The position numbers were made by a program, and so were the translations under genes. DNA of 38,761 bases from JBCDCE01 sp039182515 (GTDB lineage Bacteria > Pseudomonadota > Alphaproteobacteria > Rhodobacterales > Rhodobacteraceae), in assembly GCA_039182515.1 (NCBI GenBank), contig JBCDCE010000036.1:1-38761 (forward strand). Direction: 5' to 3'. Of this stretch, positions 37,675-38,761 are shown piece after piece. A model generated the notes under the pieces. The model made no database searches, was not told where the DNA came from, and saw only the letters and a list, made by a program, of their open reading frames with translations. How positions within the stretch are numbered: position 1 is the first letter of the stretch; each line of letters starts with the position of its first letter.

Positions 37675-38391
37675 CTAGGAAGCGAGGGCGTTTTCGGTGC
37701 TGGTTTCAAATCCGCGCCAAGAGGCGTTGATGGTGTCGAGCTTTGCCAAGAGGCTGGGCGTGACCGGGCTCTTGTAAAACCCTGTGGGTGTTGCGAAGTT
37801 TGAGGCGTTTTCTTGAGCGAGGACGGCCTCGACGGCTGTGGGATCGAACGACAGCGGGTGCTGCGTTTCCAACTCATTGAGCCGTGCTTTGGGGAACGTC
37901 AGGCGCGAGGGCGCGTTGGAGAGATTGACCAAAGCACATCCCTGTTGGGCTGCCAGCACGAGGGCGCGTGTGGCTTTGGCCTCGATTGAGCGCAAGGATG
38001 GGTCTGCACGGAGCGGATCTGCTGTGCCTTTGCCGTAAAAGTGGGTCTGGGCACCGGAATAGACCATGTCGCAGCCAAAGTAAGCAATCACGGATGGGCG
38101 CAGGGCATGCAGAGCCCAGTATGTGGCGGTGAAGGCCATCGTGGCCCCGCCCAAGAGAAACCCGCCGTAAGCGTTTTGCGCAGGCACGAAGTCTTGCGCC
38201 TCAATGCAGCGCTGGCCGGCTTCGGGTGTGGGCCGTTTGGCCTGAGGGAAATCTTCGGGATAAATCGCGTCGTCCCAATCGGGGCGCACGCGCCAGGCGT
38301 TGTTGATCGACACGATCCGGTCAAAAGACGCGCGGCTCCAGTTTTGGCTGGCCACCACACTTGGGCCACTGCCCAACATCAAGAGTATCAC
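37675..38391 (-). CDS. Protein of unknown function with N-terminal GSGPS motif
   Basis: This 238-aa protein begins ILLMLGSGPSVVASQNWSRASFDRIVSINNAW, which resembles nucleotide-sugar-binding starts of DUF115 or sialyltransferase-like (CST/GT42) proteins. Later blocks are VIAYFGCDMVYSGAQTHFYGKGT and RALVLAAQQGCALVNLSNAPSRL, where the GCDM-YSG-THFYG pattern fits DUF115-type glycan enzymes. Start GTG 38391 or ATG 38379. It is followed upstream by a probable sulfotransferase, so a surface-polysaccharide role is possible but speculative. Confidence 0.5.
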   Translation of the reverse strand: MILLMLGSGPSVVASQNWSRASFDRIVSINNAWRVRPDWDDAIYPEDFPQAKRPTPEAGQRCIEAQDFVPAQNAYGGFLLGGATMAFTATYWALHALRPSVIAYFGCDMVYSGAQTHFYGKGTADPLRADPSLRSIEAKATRALVLAAQQGCALVNLSNAPSRLTFPKARLNELETQHPLSFDPTAVEAVLAQENASNFATPTGFYKSPVTPSLLAKLDTINASWRGFETSTENALAS

Positions 38392-38430
38392 CTATCTCGC
38401 CCCACGCTACGTTCTCGGATTAACCTTTCG

Positions 38431-38761
38431 TTAATCTCCGAGTTTAGCGTGAACTTCGTCTAAGTCGATCTCTGCGGTTGGCATTTTGTTGCTTGGATCC
38501 TCAAAATCGTACTTAAAGAGGTGAAAATCCCTCTTATACATCTCATAAACGAGATGCATTGTGAGGTCGTCGAAGTAGTCTTCCACGGGCAAAGCGCGTT
38601 TAGGCCCATGGCCTTCGCTTTCGTTAAACCGAGGGATTTCGCTGAGATTGATCGGGTGGGGCGTGTCGATATTATCGAGCACGCTCTGCATACCGTCGTT
38701 GAATTTCTCAGTCCAAAAAATTTCATCGTAGCGCCCACCATTGACGATAAAGGTCGAGATA
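38431..38761 (-). CDS. Probable sulfotransferase, C-terminal part (runs off the window)
   Basis: Only the last 110 codons are present; the frame is open to the window edge, so the start lies beyond 38761. The visible order FIVNGGRYDEIFWTEKFNDGMQS, then LPVEDYFDDLTMHLVYEMYKRDFHLFKYDF, resembles the C-terminus of sulfotransferase family 2 proteins, where a T-E-x-F segment precedes a helix and the end has Y-x-x-D-F-x-x-F-x-Y. The PAPS-binding N-terminus is not visible, so this is tentative. It precedes the GSGPS protein on the same strand by about 40 bases. Confidence 0.45.
   Translation of the reverse strand, partial: ISTFIVNGGRYDEIFWTEKFNDGMQSVLDNIDTPHPINLSEIPRFNESEGHGPKRALPVEDYFDDLTMHLVYEMYKRDFHLFKYDFEDPSNKMPTAEIDLDEVHAKLGD

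Noticed and set aside
1..38761. CRISPR arrays, prophage, insertion sequences, tRNA or rRNA genes
   Set aside because: No regularly spaced repeats, integrase or transposase motifs, or cloverleaf-like sequences were recognised on either strand.

Overview
The window is a chromosomal segment of an alphaproteobacterium, most likely a marine Rhodobacteraceae (Roseobacter-group) organism. This rests on a MipZ-type division ATPase, an F-ATPase F0 operon with paired b' and b subunits (atpI-B-E-F'-F, with the F1 genes not in the window), a long Ala/Glu-rich tail on ribosomal protein S16, a BciA-type 8-vinyl reductase of bacteriochlorophyll synthesis, GC-rich intergenic palindromes, and very dense operons in which genes overlap by ATGA or TAATG. 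Most of the window is housekeeping sequence. I see no CRISPR array, phage, transposase, tRNA or rRNA.

Layout. (1) 117-5111: a beta-keto-acid cleavage enzyme and a tandem-OsmC protein on +, facing a MarR regulator - sulfatase - metallo-beta-lactamase-fold operon on -. Both units may serve catabolism or detoxification of sulfate esters or other organic compounds. (2) 5130-12755: a ten-gene thiamin operon on - (thiD-thiO-thiS-thiG-thiE-thiF-thiY-tenA-thiZ-thiX), led by a promoter and a TPP riboswitch. It makes the thiazole, joins it to the pyrimidine, and imports and salvages pyrimidine precursor. thiC is not present. (3) 12948-14110: coxG and a coxS-type [2Fe-2S] subunit with no large or medium subunit beside them, ended by a GC-rich repeat. 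(4) 14258-16653: mipZ, an MFS carrier, a candidate tiny ORF and a long perfect-looking hairpin. (5) 16735-25373: the classical ffh-rpsP-rimM-trmD-rplS information-processing operon on -, expanded with a NIPSNAP protein, three GNAT acetyltransferases, two half-size YeeE/YedE sulfur transporters, a chorismate mutase, an unlisted 47-residue membrane protein and bciA. rplS-rpmE have their own promoter.

(6) 25409-29172: a small membrane protein, azoR divergent from a LysR gene plus an EamA exporter, a candidate 29-residue membrane peptide, and an orphan ArsR regulator. (7) 29285-31973: the atp F0 operon with a clear promoter and terminator. (8) 32128-36840: a DUF1737-like small protein, a FadR-type regulator with a palindromic operator, an OmpA-like lipoprotein, an Ada-like regulator/DNA alkyl-repair protein with an operator next to its ribosome-binding site, nth (endonuclease III), and a PfkB-family adenosine kinase translationally coupled to nth. 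(9) 36841-38761: an accessory-looking, locally AT-richer end with inverted REP-like palindromes, an orphan Imm31-like immunity protein, an unassigned protein, and the C-terminal part of a probable sulfotransferase running off the window.

No wholly new system is obvious. The best leads are the 47-residue membrane protein inside the ribosomal operon, capture of bciA and the sulfur transporter pair by that operon, the orphan coxG-coxS pair, the rhodanese-fused ThiF lacking the usual zinc cysteines, and several palindromic operators that can be assigned to adjacent regulators.
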